Positions 22,101-37,100 of a stretch of DNA of 64,000 nt are shown here, piece by piece. The notes beneath the pieces were generated by a model. That model made no database searches and was not told where the DNA came from. It saw only the letters and a list, made by a program, of their open reading frames with translations. This DNA comes from Branchiostoma belcheri (lineage: Eukaryota > Chordata > Leptocardii > Amphioxiformes > Branchiostomatidae), in NCBI RefSeq assembly GCF_001625305.1, contig NW_017802381.1, positions 1,080,499-1,144,498 of the forward strand, in the 5' to 3' direction. Position numbers and translations under genes: made by a program. Position 1 is the first letter of the stretch; each line of letters starts with the position of its first letter.

Positions 22101-25100
22101 TTCTTTCCTTTATAACATCTTCTCTTATTATATTTTGCGGCGCTGTCGTGACAATTTCAACACAGTAAGAATTTCTTGAACGTTTTTTTCCAGTAACAGT
22201 CCAAACTCAAATAACGTAGGGGGGGGGGCTAACACGGGTGACGACGCATCTGTATAATCTGCGGCAAACCGTTTCAGGGTGTTCTGTACCATAAAAATAG
22301 TACAGAGATTCTTTTGTTCTTTTGACCAAATTGATTATTAAAAAGAGTGAAGAATACGCATGTTAATTTCTCTAGAACGATGTACCTCTGACGAAGATAT
22401 GAGATCTCCGACCTCTAGTTTTATTGTTGTTTGGGGATTGCCCCCCAGGGTGCATTGAAAACCGCCCTTCATGGGCGATATGTTTCTCTGGTCAAATAAA
22501 CAATAAACAAACAAACAAACAAACCTGAGGTCCGTTCAGCAGGTCGATGTACCCATCAGCCAGGAGTGCGACAGGTGACAGCCTGCGGGTCTCCGTGTCG
22601 TCATCCAGACTCTCGATCACCAGCATCTCGTAGTTCAGATCGTGACAAAGGTGACCATGAAGCTCGTCATTGTTGACACATTGCGGAGTTCTAATGATAC
22701 CTGCGTACAGAAATCAAACAATGTAATAAATATATATCCATCCGACTACAAGGAAGTGTTTCTTGACATATGAATTAAATGTTAAAATGTTATCTACTAT
22801 ATCATCATCAGTCCTGTAGCACATCAATCAGCCATAGGGGCAACACAGCGTTCAATAAAAAATCCATAAAACTTAATATATTACACATACATAACTGCTG
22901 AACTGATACATAACTGATACATAACTGTGCTGAACTACCAACAATCCTAATAGGTACATCTAACTTAAAGGATGAAGCAAACGGGGGGCATATTAACAGA
23001 ATACTTTAATATGTGTCCCCTTATGAGCATGTCATCAGAAGTAAAACCACTGACAAGTAAAACAAAACAAAGAGAAGACATACCCCTTCCTCCGTACACG
23101 ACTTCGCTGATGTTTCTCTGTCTTCCGTCCAAATCAGCCAGCATGGTTTTCGGGATGCGGTAGTCGCCGAGGCCTCTCCTGGGGTCTCCGTCCCACTCCC
23201 ACTCCGCCTGCGGGATGAGGGCTCCCGGTGATCCCAGCAAGGAGCCGTCACTGTCCTTTATAAACGTCTCCTTCTTCCCGTCACATTCCATGTCCACGCA
23301 GTCAGCCGGGTTGATCTTTCTAGAATACAAAATTTCAAAACTCTAAGAATCAACAACTATGAAATAGGTCTTAAAACCGTACTTGTTGATGAGCCCGCAG
23401 ACCTACCCTGAACAGAGACGGGGGGCGACACAAGTTATCTGGCACGTATGACCCGCTACTACGGTCACGTGTCTCTGACGTCACGTTCCAAGAGTAGACG
23501 GGTACATTCCGTGAACAAGGTTGATGGAGTCAACCGAAAATTTGGGGTAAGTCCCAATTCTGTATATATCTAAGAGTTGGAAGTTAAAGCTTAGTCTTTA
23601 TTTCATGATATGTACCAACACAGATGAGCTTTCATGCTAAATCAACAAGTAGGTTTGTCCCCATTTATGTTTGGTACTTCACAAGTTATGGTGATTGGAA
23701 TTTGAAAATTCCTTTCATACTACCTCTTTAAATATTTAACCATTCATCTCCACGATAAAAGATAGACAAGTCATGATCACATCCTATTTTACTGATGCCC
23801 GATATTGTCATTAGGCACACGTTTATATTGACGGCAATTAAAATCACAGGTTTGTGGTTCCTATATCCTATACGAGAAATGCGAGAGAAATGTTCATTAC
23901 CGAGTATTTGAACAGACAATTTCCAAAGACAACCCTGTATTCTTACCGTAGGGAAGGTCGCCCAAAGAAGGCTATGTTGTTTTTATCAACATCTACAAAA
24001 CTCAGTCCCTCTGTCTCAATCGGGTGCATTCCGTCTTCGTTACTGTTCCAGGTATGAAGCGCGACATCCTGCAGACCACCACAGGCTTCACCGAAGTTGG
24101 AAAATGTTACATCTGAGGAGTTCGAAACCGGAGAAAAATGACTTTAAAATGTCAGTTTCGACTACCTCGTGATATTATTGCCGGGCGAATTCGCGCTCCT
24201 AGTCATCGGTTTGACTTGATTTGTTTGTTCGTTACAATTTTACAACACCGCCCCCCCCACACACACACACTCACAAACACAGCTTAGAGGTGTTAGAAGT
24301 ACCATTGTCTTAAAGAGCTGCATTTATTAAATGGTAATATATAACTGTCTAATATGATTTCTCTGTTAAGTTTAATTATCATTATTTTATGTTACTTTAT
24401 TTTCTTGTATGGGCTCCCTTGAAAATCAGCCCAAACGGCTGAAGGGACCACCCATGTGTCCTCAAGTTGAATATATTTTTTAAAAAATAGAATAGCAAAG
24501 CTCTTTCTATCACAACCATTTATTTTTCAAGCCGACGTTTCGATGACCTTCTGTCATCTTCATTAGGGTAATTCTGACTGGTTTACTGTGCACTGACACT
24601 AGATGTTACTTGGTGCATAGTGCACTAAAGGTGTTACATAGTTCATAGTGCACTTAAGCTAGTTTTTTTCTGTTTACAATACATTCCGGAATGTAGTGTA
24701 ATTGTGACATACATACTAGGCATTGTTACATCATACAGAATTGCCCTGATGAAGATGACAGTCAAAATTGCCCTGATGAAGACGACAGAAGGTCATCGAA
24801 ACGTCGGTTTGAAAAATAAATGGTTGTGATAGAAAGAACTTTGCTATTCAGTCGTTTACCTACCTGATTAAATTATTTACGAATAAATAATACGTATGAA
24901 AATAGTGATTGTGAGGGCTAAAACAGCTATACAATGTACTAAGGTCAACACTCACCCTTTATTCCGGTGATACCCCTCTTTGCAGGGTAGTCCATTTGAG
25001 AGTCCCATGGGTGATGAGGGGAGGCACTGAAAGCAGAAATGAAGCCGGGGAAAGAAACACCGATGTGTCCTCCCGCGGTGCCCTTCTCGCTGGGGAAGCC

Positions 25101-28100
25101 CAGGCCTCCTAGTGCCTGTGCGATCTCAATATTGTCGTCTCTTAAGTCCAAGACATCATCTTCACAGCTGAAGGACGCACTTCTTCCGACGAATAAGGAG
25201 TCTTGTATCAACACAGACTTGTTTTTGCCCTGCATGTATTCAGCCAAATAGTCTAGTTACAGTGTGTATTTAATGAACCAGCTACATTTGCTACAGAATA
25301 CAAGTTCAATGTTTAAAAAAATAAGCAAACAAGCAAACAAAAATGAAGAAAACTAAGAAAAAAAATAACAAACCTGGTGTGAGAGAGACGGCGGCCCTAT
25401 GATTGACGTAAATGAGCCGATTCCATTGTCAATAGACGTCACATTCTTAAGGACGGCACTGGACACAGATTGGAAGTAGACGCCATAGCTGTAGCACTTG
25501 TAGATTAGGAAGTTGGAGACCATTGAGCACACTGGAAGGCCGTCTTCATACAGGTGGGCGCCATGGAGTGCTGTAAATTCAAAGGAAATGCAACAAAATT
25601 CTGAGTATTAAAACTGACTCACTTCTGGTTATCTGTACCACACATATACACACAAACAAAGACACATACATGTGGAATTTATAATAAATATCCATGCCTA
25701 TATATGAAAAACTGCAATAACACATTGTTAAGTAACGTAGGGAATACCTGATTTTCTAGAACTACTTGGAGACCTCATACCTCCGTTATGTAATTAGAGC
25801 TTTTGTTATGGCTTCACCACACCACGAAGTTAAAACATATTGTTTTCTCTCATGTTTCTTCTCCTCCTCATGCCGTTTCTTTAAATGGATTCAACTCTGC
25901 CATTTTTCAGCATGGATGTAGAGTGGGCAAATACCCCCCAGACTTTTTTATTTTATTTTTTAAATAGGCCTTTAAAATGTTTTTTTACCATTTTCAGGCA
26001 AAAAATATACATTTTGGGATATGGACCTGGTACTAAAATCAAATTACCTCAAATTTGGTATGGGGATACCTTGGACACATGTATGCAGAACGGCATTCAA
26101 GATTATGACATACACTACTTTGAAATTGTGTAAAATATAGATTTTGGGCTATTTTCGGACCAAAAAAATGTACATTTTTGTCTCCTGTGCCTTTCCATCA
26201 AAGCCGAATGATCTGTAATTCGATATGCGGATACCTTGGACATCGCGTGTTTGACATACACTACTTTAAAATTTAAAATTAGGTAAAATATGGCTTTTTG
26301 GCTATTTTTGACCAAAAATGCCCTTTTTTTGCTCCTGTGCCCTAATATTAAAACCAAATGACCTGAAATGTGGTATGGGAGATCCTTGGATATAATTCTA
26401 CAGAACGTTTTTTTTTTACGTTTTTGGCGTGTGTCACTTTTTATGTAATTATGTAAAATGGGACTTTTTTTGCAATTTTTGGGCAAAAATGTACATTTCT
26501 GCTTCTATTCACTAATACGAAAACCAAATGACCTGAAATTCAGCATAAAGGTAGCTTGGCACCGAATGCTTAGACTATAGTGTTTACTTTTCAGATTCAG
26601 CCCTTTAAAATACTTTTATTTACCTTAATTTAAGTAAAAACAGCAATTGTAGCTTGAAAACCCAAATCGCCAATTGGCAGTTCTAAATAGAAAACCGATT
26701 CATTCTACTAGGGTTCTACATGTTCCAACAGCAGAAGTCGTAGGAAGATTCCATTGCTGCATAGGCGTATAGACTATTGAAACACTTCACATTTGGACAG
26801 GGGTGATTTAGGAAGAGTCCATTTTTGCAGGAGGGAGATAGGTCCATTTTGCTACAGGATATGGTAAAGCCATCTGCTGCGTTTGCTCCCGAGCAATGTC
26901 GACAAATGTTAATCTATTCTTTTATTAGGTCTCATCGCTAGGGACCCATCGCTAGGGAATTTAAGGTTTCGTGAAGACCTACCCACATATCAAATACAGA
27001 CAAAACTGATTTAAGCCTAATCGTGTTATCATGTTGACACACAGACACCGAGACAGACACTCTGACGAACGTTACCGAAAACATGAATTTCTTTGCCAAG
27101 GCCAATGTCGTTGGTGACGTTGTAACATAGGACCTGAAGCGATGCGTGTTGTGTACGCTCCATCTCAATAATTCCATCTCATCGGAAGATATTACTTGAT
27201 GCGTACCTGAGTGGATGACGTTTCCACTCCAACTGTCAACCGGGTTGTCTGCACCAGGGCACGGCTCACCGTCTAGGTGCAGTCCGATCCGTTCTGCACC
27301 GGCAATAACATTGTCCTGCGTGTCGAGGATTGTCAATTAGATGGTTGTAAATTCCAGACGGACGCCAGACACAATTGATTAAGTTGTTGTCCTTTTGATA
27401 TTCTTAGTCTTTGATTATTGGTAGTGCTCTCACATATGATATGTACGATGTCATCTAACATAAAAGGAATTTGAAAATAGAAATAATGCTCTATGTAAGG
27501 GCACATAACAGTGTTAACAAGCTTCTGACTAGTGATGTTTGGATTTTGACTCTACCAATAGTCCTTGAATGGACTTACCTTCAGCACGATGTATGTGGCG
27601 TCCATGATCTCCAGAGCTGCCTCCCACTTCTCACTGTTCTCCTCTTTCCGGTCCTGGTAAGCTCCCGGCCAGATGGACAAGGCGATCAGGTTTCCTATTA
27701 GGGTGTTTCTTGACCCCTCGATGATCATTCCTTCATATAACCAAAAAAGATATATTTTTGACATATGTCAAACATATGTTCAACAGGATGAGCTAACGTA
27801 CTCCTGAACGTCACAGTCAAAATATCCTATTAGTCCTAAACAACGTAATAAGTATAGGTACTAGATAGAATGTTAAACATTATGTTTATATACATACTAT
27901 TAGTATACAAGTCATGAAATCACTCCAAATCTGCCACAGTGTATTGCAGATAATAGGTACAGCTTACCTTGCCCAACAGTGTGATGTACAACGTTGTTGA
28001 TGATTTCCAACTCGTTTGTTCCGTACACGCCAATAGCAGGGGAAAAGCCGTTGTGGAAGGCGTTGTTCTCGACCTTAGATGGTTTTGCCTCGGAGACGTC

Positions 28101-31100
28101 TCCAGTGTTGACAAACGCCAGAGAGAAGCGTGGATCGTAGAAAGCGTTCCACCCTTCCTGCCCGGTGTGGTAAAACTCCACATTCCTGATCCTCGCGTAG
28201 CCTGAGGGACAAGTCATTAGTTGAGTGCGCTTTCTCACGACATTTGAGGGCCAGGAATCGGTCTGACATGAAACGTCCTATGGTCCATTATTTGCATGTC
28301 TTATATATTGCTTTTAAGCATGTTAAAACATGTTGAAACATGTAATATACATGTTAAAACAGATGGCATGGGCTGGTCTCGTATTTCCACCAGGCTAAGA
28401 TTTCGCACATCGATTTACCAGCGATGGGGTTTTCTCGGCAATAACATCCCGTACTTCGTATGTTTGGGGAGAAACGTGTGAGATAGCGGCTTAAAAATAT
28501 TACGTGGTCACCATAGTTAGTATTCGTGTAGTAGAGTTAGGTGAGCGTGCGACCGGGCGTCGTGCGACAGAAAATACAGGATTTTGGACATGTTCAACTA
28601 TTGTCGTTTGATTTAATAGCTTCCATATAATAGACTGCACTATGATGGGTTTACGGTGCACACCCCAGTTCTCCGTGGAAGTGTGCAGTAAAAAAGTGAC
28701 TAAAGGTATTGAGCATCCAAACTTGAGTTCACATTTCTCATAATCTGTTGCAAAACGATATCAGATACTAACATGGCTAAAAAGTATGAGAACTGGTGGT
28801 TTGGGGGTGAAATTGATTTTAGCCTCAAGCAAACACACCTCAATCAATAGCTCTGTCCTGAATGTAAAAATGAGCCTCAATATTTGCTAGCCACACATGG
28901 CGGCAGGGCGGTACGTACTGCCATGATCAAGTATTTTATCCACCCTTGTACATACTGTTAGAAATCCCATCAAAGTCGCGGGGATTTCTGTGCCTGATTT
29001 TGTCCAACCTGTATATGTTTGGCCTCCAGTGTTGAAGGAGCCGACCAGCACCCTGGCCCCAAATGACTCCGTGAAGAGGCCCGGGTAGTCCGCACCCTCA
29101 ATTTTGATGTTTCTGGTGAGGAGCCCCACCTCTGCTGCCATGGTGTAGGATTTTCCGTCTACCGTATCGCTGTGGTCTATTAAAAAGGTTCAGTAAATGT
29201 ATTGTAAAATTCCTGTGAAATAGAATCCCGAAAACCTGAAAGAAACGTAGATGTCATATCACAGTGATTACAGTATTGGACAAAAATAATTGGCAGAATA
29301 ATTCTGAAAAAAGTTTACCAAGTAGATAGTGTTGATCTGAAATGAACGTTTTTTCTTTGTCTCAACCTCTACATATAATTTGGACGTGATGCACACGAGA
29401 TGAGAATTGTTACATATTACATGAAGAAAATTAAATGTAGTTTTTAGCAGTCAAAAGCCATATAGAGTTTAAACTCACAGATGTGTTCGTAGGCAAGACT
29501 GGAATTCAGGGTGAGCGTTCTACCGTCTGCAGATACATCGGTGATCTTAAACGTCTCCGTCTCCCAGGCATCGAAACTGGTACTGTATCAAATTTAAAAA
29601 GCAAAATCAGGTTATTTCCTATTTTCAACGCTGCTGGCCTACATAAATGAAAATTGTGAAACTTTGTGTCCTCCCCAGAGCCGTCACCTGAGTTCTAATG
29701 GCCGTGATCTGTTTACAGACAGATATACAATAGTGAGCATCATGTGGCGCTTACTGATAGTTGCAATACGTACACTAAGGCAAGAGATATCATGGCGGGC
29801 TTCCTTTTGATAGAAAACAAGTGAAATTCCTTACGTGGTGATGAGTATTTCCTCATCCACCTGCCAGTCGACGGCATCTGCTAGGGTGATGGTGTTTGCA
29901 CCTGCTGCAGCTGTCTGGGCCAGTTGAGTCCAGCACACGTTCCTACTCTTACCGAACAGGTCCAGGCCTCCAAACACTCCTGAGCAATGGAACAATGAAT
30001 ATACGCATAACATACTAGTAACTAAAAATCTCTCTCTCCCCCTCCCTCCTCCCTTTCCCCTCTCTTCCTCTCCCTCCCTCCCTCTCTCCCCCTCTCTCTC
30101 CCTCCTCTCTCTTTCGCTCCCACCCTTACTGAACAAGGTAATACTCTATGGTACTAAGAAGTCCCTTACCTATTGCCTTCGCTCCAACAGTCGGCCCGTT
30201 CGGAACAGGCATCTCGGGAGTGTTGTGGTCGCCGTGGAGAATAATATGGATGTTGCCAAGATATGGGTTATCTTCCCAGCCAACGACCAGCCGGCCTCCC
30301 TGTAAGAGTGGTAACCATATAGACTCATACCGTCTGCCTGCCTACCTGCCTAAATGCTCAGGCACCTCATACTAGGAACCGCAAATCTATTATTTTCATA
30401 ATTACACGTTAGCCATGGAAAAAGTAGCCATAATGTTTATATCCAAATACTAAAATCGATTGCTGATAAAGAATCCTTTGTCACAGTATATATACTATCT
30501 TTAAGCTTTTAAATTAGTACTCACCTGTATGAAGATATGACTGGCTTCCAGTGTATAATCCCTGGTGTAGGGATTTGAAGGATCCCACAACTCCAAGACT
30601 GTGTAGATGTAGAGTTTCCCAAGCTTTGGTACATCTGAATCACCAAGCACCAGCCAGGATACTACAGAAAAGTGGCAATGATAAAAATACACCAGATGCT
30701 AACATGCGTGTGTTTCTGCATATCACTGGGTACTGAGATGAGAAGGGGCGAAAATCAAAGTTGATGTGAAGTTAGGTTATTGCCAGGAAATATTTTTGTC
30801 GTTGACGTTGGCGTACCTCCCATCACTTTCACGTCATCGTCTTGCTGAAGAGTAATACTCCTGGTGTCTGGTACAGAGGAACTGGGAACCATGAAACCGT
30901 CAGTGTCCATCTTCCAGCTGAGGGTGGAGTACATGATGTAGTCGTCAGGCCGCTGGCGGTCAGGCGGCACGTCGTTAGGGTCAGCGGGGGGAATGCAGTC
31001 CTCATAGAAGCATCTGTAAACCTGCATTTTTACACTTCGATCTACCGGTGATGATTCTCCTTTACCAGATACTGAAAAAAATGAAACAGATAAAGTGGAT

Positions 31101-34100
31101 CAGGGACTGTGATACAACAATGACGTCTTTTGCTGGGCGGATGTCGTAATACAATTTTGTTTTACTGCGGATTTGCCTTTTTGGAAACTTGCTCCATTTT
31201 CCCGTCATCAATTTTCTATGTACATTTCCTCGAAGAAAAGGACAAAGTTGCGGATAATATCATCATGTTGCTACGCATGATGAAAAAGGTGAAGGCATGC
31301 CAAGGTGACATGATTGAAATCTCTTAAGCATAACGGATGACTTTTCGTTTATTTACCTATATAGGAGAATGTCTTTGCCTCATCAAAGTACCAGTCTTTG
31401 TCATCATTGTTGGCATAACTTATCGCTGCCACAGACTCTTCCCGGTCATCTCCCTCGCCAAGCGAGAAGCTGTCGGGACGCTGCGTAAATTTGTGCTGCA
31501 TGATGATGTAGTCGGTGTCCTGTATTATGAATGAATGAATGAATTAACATATGTGTTGTGGCACAAGTACAATTGTGGTTGTTATCATTAGCCTTTTAGT
31601 TTAAAAGTTTCAGAATCATCAATAATTATGCTTGTCCATAAGTTAGAAAAGATATCCATGTAGGTTAAACCTTGTTTCAAATTCGTCTGTATTTCCAACA
31701 TGTATTTCCGTAAAAAAATTCAATTTCACTGACACAAAAGAACTTAGTACAAGATACTCTTATGGCATATATCCCAACCTCCATGTCATAAAAGGTGCCT
31801 GAGTACGTCAGGTTGGTGATATGAGAAGAGTCCTTGAAGCTGAAAGTGTACGGTGTCTTCCCAACCAGAATCAGCATCCACCCTGGCTTGTGAGTCATTC
31901 TTTTCATAGACCAGGGCACAGAAGTGTTCCCATACTCATTTTTGAGGATGGCGTTCCTCATGTCAAGTGATTCCGGCTGGACTCCTTTGAAACCGAAACG
32001 GTAAAACCTAAAAAAGAAAATATTGGTATTAGAGCTGTGTACCTAAACAAATTTTAGGTACAGGTACAGGTACAGGTACACAGGTTTAGGTACAGGTCCG
32101 GACCTGAACCTGTACCTGAACAATTCGACCAATTTTAATATGCTCTTCTGAACTCCTTCAATAACAAAAAAAAACATAAATAAACTTGATAGTTAAGGTT
32201 TATTCTTTGTTTATGGCGAATGCTCAGATAAAATATAGGCTATATATATGTTTTTGTTTTCATGAACACACTGTCCTTACACAGGGACCCATTGTTAACC
32301 AGCTATTTACACATTTGAGGTCACAAATAGGCATAAAATTGGTGTGAAATTGTTTAGGTACAGTACCGGTACTGAGGGATTAGGTATTTTGGACCTGTAC
32401 CTAATCAATTTTACCGGTACAGTATCGGTACTGCGTACCGGTACACAGCTCTAATTGGTATCCGTATTTTTGCATCCATAAAACCAATAAAAGACAGAAA
32501 GTTTGACTTAATAATTTCATTAAAATTACAACGTAAGTTGGGAATCATGCACACTAACTTAAAGATCAACACAAGACTTAAGACATACTCTTTATGACAC
32601 AACATAAGTCGACCTATGCCTTAACTTTGCAACCAAAATCAGACAATCGTCACGTTTCCGCTCCTGGCTGCCGTCGACTAAAGGACAAGGTAGGTCGCTA
32701 AGGAACTCTCTCCATTACTGCCAGGCCAAGAGCACTAAGCGCTACACAACCAGTGCGACACCTGCACTAGCAAAACTCCTGGTCGGACTACAAACTTCTT
32801 AACTGAATTTTTAATCGGGTTGGACCCTAATCTCAGTACTATTGATTGTTTATTATGTCACATCGAATTCTTACCGCCAACTGTATATATCCTTAGCGCT
32901 CGTACCAGACTAACTTTTAAAACTTCAAAGTCTTTCAGTCATTTTAATGTAGAACGACAGTAGTGATTTTATACTCGTGAGAAAATTATATTGTTTTAAT
33001 AATATTGCTATAATAATATGACGATGGTTTTTATGAATTTAGTATATTACAAGTGTAAGTTACCCTTTTATATCTACTAGTATTGTATAATCCTATAAGT
33101 TGTAAATATCAGCACAATTCAGTTTTTACTGCAAGTCTGATATGTTCATTGCTCTTTTCAATAAACCAATCACTACTACTACAACAACAATCCAAAGGTT
33201 CTGGGTTCGAATCCCTGGCTGGCCTATTGTTGTGGCCTAGGGAAAGGCACTTAACTATTTCCTTACTCGACTCAGGTATAAATGAGTACCTAGCTTCGGT
33301 CAGGGATGTCCTCTAGGATAGGACGTAAAGCTGGCCGTACAAAATGTATTTGAGAAGAGACATCTCAAGCACGTTATAGATCCTACCACGTACTCTTAAC
33401 TGAGGGGTCCTTCCCGGTGTGTTTCAACCTCACAGTTCTGTCTCACTGTTGACATCTTGAAGAGACTATAGTCATGTCAATACTTCCACAAAAGAGGTAA
33501 AGTTCCATAATATGATAAATAACTGACCTGATACCAGCATCAGTGCAGACCGACCCTGGGTAACTGCCTGTACTGAACTCAGCATTCTCCACACACGTGG
33601 GAGGCAAGGTTGCGGAGGAGGGGATCACTTTACCTCCAACAGTCCCTGTTACGGACCCATCTAAATCTTCAATCCACCCTTCGTGTTCCCAACGAAAAGC
33701 AGCCTTGTTGGGTGTGGAATAGTATTCAACAGCTTCAGCCCTGTAAAGCAACAGTTCCCTATTATTGCCACTGTGAAAATGGAGGTACAGTACTGTAGGT
33801 CGCGTGTCTATTTATTTGTTTGTCTGTTTGTGTTTCCGGATAATATTTGGTTTGCATAATTAATAAAAGTTGTGAAATACCATTATTTTCCAGAAGAGGA
33901 CTTGCATGAAGCGTATGTAGCTCAGGTCAGCAGGAAAATTCCGAGCCTACTTTCATGCCCCTAACTACGGTGTGGCTTAAGCTACATCCAACAAACCTAA
34001 TGACTATTTTCTAGAATTTATCTGGGAAAATTTAAGATGGCGGATCATATCCCAATTGTACCTAAACAAGCTTTAAATTTCATCAACACACTGTATTCTT

Positions 34101-37100
34101 TTTACAGAACCATTCAAATTAATGCCTGTTGTCTATTTCCACAGTGTTTTATCAAGTGTAGAAAAAATTATTTTCTGAAAGTCTGTATGACGTCGGGAAT
34201 TGCGTCATCTTGACGTCATTTCTGTTGCTGGAGAGTCAAACAAAACCTACAAATGTTTCACAAACGTATAAAATCACTGATTTCTTGTTGCAGATGCATC
34301 GTATACATTCAGAGGCACTTCTCATAAATTCTGAAAATGAATACTTGCAGAGTGACGGAACATTGAGCTCTTTAAACCTTCATTTGATGTCACAAGCATA
34401 AATTCTGAAAATTATTAGGATTGCAAATTGACTGATTCTCTTTTTGTGGACTGACCTGTATTGAAAACCGGCGCAGAGGTCCGTGCAGGTGCCGTCGATA
34501 CTGGTGACGTGGAAAGCAGCACAGCCAGCTCGGTCATAGTTGATCATCTTTGCCCCAGTGATGGTCAGATATCGGGCAAACGGGAGAACCAGTCCAGCTA
34601 CAGGGCACATCAACGATTTCACATTTAGTATCAGCATTAGTATTTCTACTGGTTGGTTTAGTATCTTTTTTACTTGTTAAATGATAGCATATACACAGTG
34701 CACATGAGCATTGTCTTTGCGGAAACAAGAATGTGAATGTTATGGCTAGCATATCATAGAACTGGGTGATGATTAAATATCGTACTCAACCGCTATTGGT
34801 ATTGATACAGAGGATATCATTGTTGATAGTTCATCGCGGAAAAGGTACCACTTTGAGATGAGAGTCGTATGTTCTACAATCCAACTTATTTCGAAATGAT
34901 TAATAAAGGTTTGACCTGTACTGCACTCTCTGTTGGTGGAGATTTGACTGTGTCCGATAAGTGTCACGTTGGTGATTTTGGCAAAGCCCCAGTCTGAAAG
35001 CCGTAAGATTCGCTTCATCTCGATCCCAGCCTTCTCATTGTTAGCCAGAACAAAGTCCTCGAACTGTACAGCTCCAACATTCACCCACTCTGCACCTTTC
35101 TCATTCCTATACGTACATGAATGGCTAGTCAACAGAGGTACATGTACACTCAACAAGAGACATATAAAATATGTAATCATGCATGAGCGACAGTCTTTGC
35201 ATTCTATTGATTCATGTCATTGATTCAAGAATCCTGACTATGATCATTGGGAAATATGTTATTCTAGGGTCATCATTATACATCATAATTCTGTAGCAGG
35301 TGGTGACTACGAGGTAGCTTCTTCCCACGAACAGTTATTGAATGCCCCACCTGACCATCTGGTAATGGCTAAGTCAATTGAGCATTCTAAAGCTGGGGTA
35401 GCCAGCCATTATGGCTTTCCTGTACCCCGCTGTAGGAATGTGACCAACCCCCAGCTACGACTTCTGTATATAGTCACTGCACTTGTTTTTGTTCTTGTTT
35501 GTTTTTTACCACCACCACCGGGTGTTGCTTAGTATCGTGTAGAAGGTGCTTAAAAGTTGTCAACGTCACAAGAGGCTCAGTGAAATTCCCACCTCCACGC
35601 CGTAAGGCCCCTGAAGACCGCAGGCTGAGGCTTGGCACCCCAGCCGCAGCTTCCTCCCTCAGCAGGGTAGTACTCCTGGAACACCCACAGACCAAACCAA
35701 CCCTGCGAGTGGACAGTGTTGTTCTGGAAGACTCCTAGTGGAACTCTCTGCGGACAAATTTCTGGATTGTAGGACGCACCGTCGGGATGCTTGTGCATAC
35801 GGTACCAGAAACCGAAGTGGGTTCCTCCTGCTGCATGGTTGTGCTATTGTAGGATAGAATCATGACAGTCGTGTAAAAATCAGCGGCAGCAACAGAGCTT
35901 TCCGTACCTCCGTGCTACTTTTTTCCATTTCAAGAAAAATCTGTAGTTAAAGTACAAGTAATAAAGAATAGTGACATTGTCCAAAATGTAGCTTTTATTA
36001 TTCCTACCCGAATGGTATTATTGGGGTTGGTAACCCAGTACCCAGCCGGTGTGATGTCATCGTTCAGCAGACTGGTGCTGGCTTTCACGAACAAAGCAAG
36101 ATTATACTGAAACACAACAAAGACTATAGTTATACAACAACATATCAGAGAGCACCTTTGGAATGTTCAATAAACATTTTTACCTTCGCCGTTTTTGATA
36201 GCGTTTGTATGCATGTGTGTATGTGGTTTAGCACTATAACCAAGGTGCTATAGGTGAATTGTCATCAAGTTTGGTGCGTTCAGAACTGCAGGAGCCAATT
36301 TTGTTTCTGACTCAGTGGGAGGCCATGACTGGAGAAGGGGCTGATGGGCGATTGTCGATATGATGATTGACATAATCGCATGCTAATTAAGCAAATTCGC
36401 ATGATTAATTAATAAGCTTGTAATTAGGAAATTCCATAAAGTAACTGTGCTTTATGACAGGACCTTCAAACAAGTGACATATGTAACATTCAAAGAGATC
36501 CATAGATATCGATTATGCAGAGGAAGACCTCATTTGCAGAATCACAGGCGAAAATATTATATCATAGTGGCAAATTATAGGAACTTTATTTATACATGTG
36601 GCGTTTATTAAAGGTAATGTAAATATCATTCGACATAAATCTCGAAGCTCATTTGCATAACAAATGAGAATGCCACATCAACTTTCGTTGTTAGGAATTT
36701 CAAACTGTGAACAACTTCATTTCAACAAATTGATGAGACTGGAGAATAAGACCTTTTTTGTATAATCAAAGAAGGGACCTTTATAGTGCGTTATTATCAA
36801 TTGTTAAAATCGTTTGGCGGAGGTATGGGATTGTTTCAGAATTGTAAAAGGATTGTTATTGTTGTTTGTTTGAAGGCATGGTAATGTAAAGTATACACAA
36901 GCTGGATGCTTTACCTGAATGATGTTTCCCGTTTCAATACCATCCTCAATGAAGAAAGCTCCTCCCATGATATTGAAGACCACATTACGTTCCACCAGCA
37001 GGTTGTGTGTACCGTGCATGGTCACGGCCCTGTTGAAGCTGCGGTGGATGGCGTTACCACGCACATAGGAGTTGCTCATGTCGCCGTTTAGATGAGAGTG

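Noticed and set aside
29831-30136. Basic/acidic (RERE-type) protein on the minus strand
   Set aside because: Low-complexity translation of a pyrimidine tract in an intron; only its lower part is exon 40.
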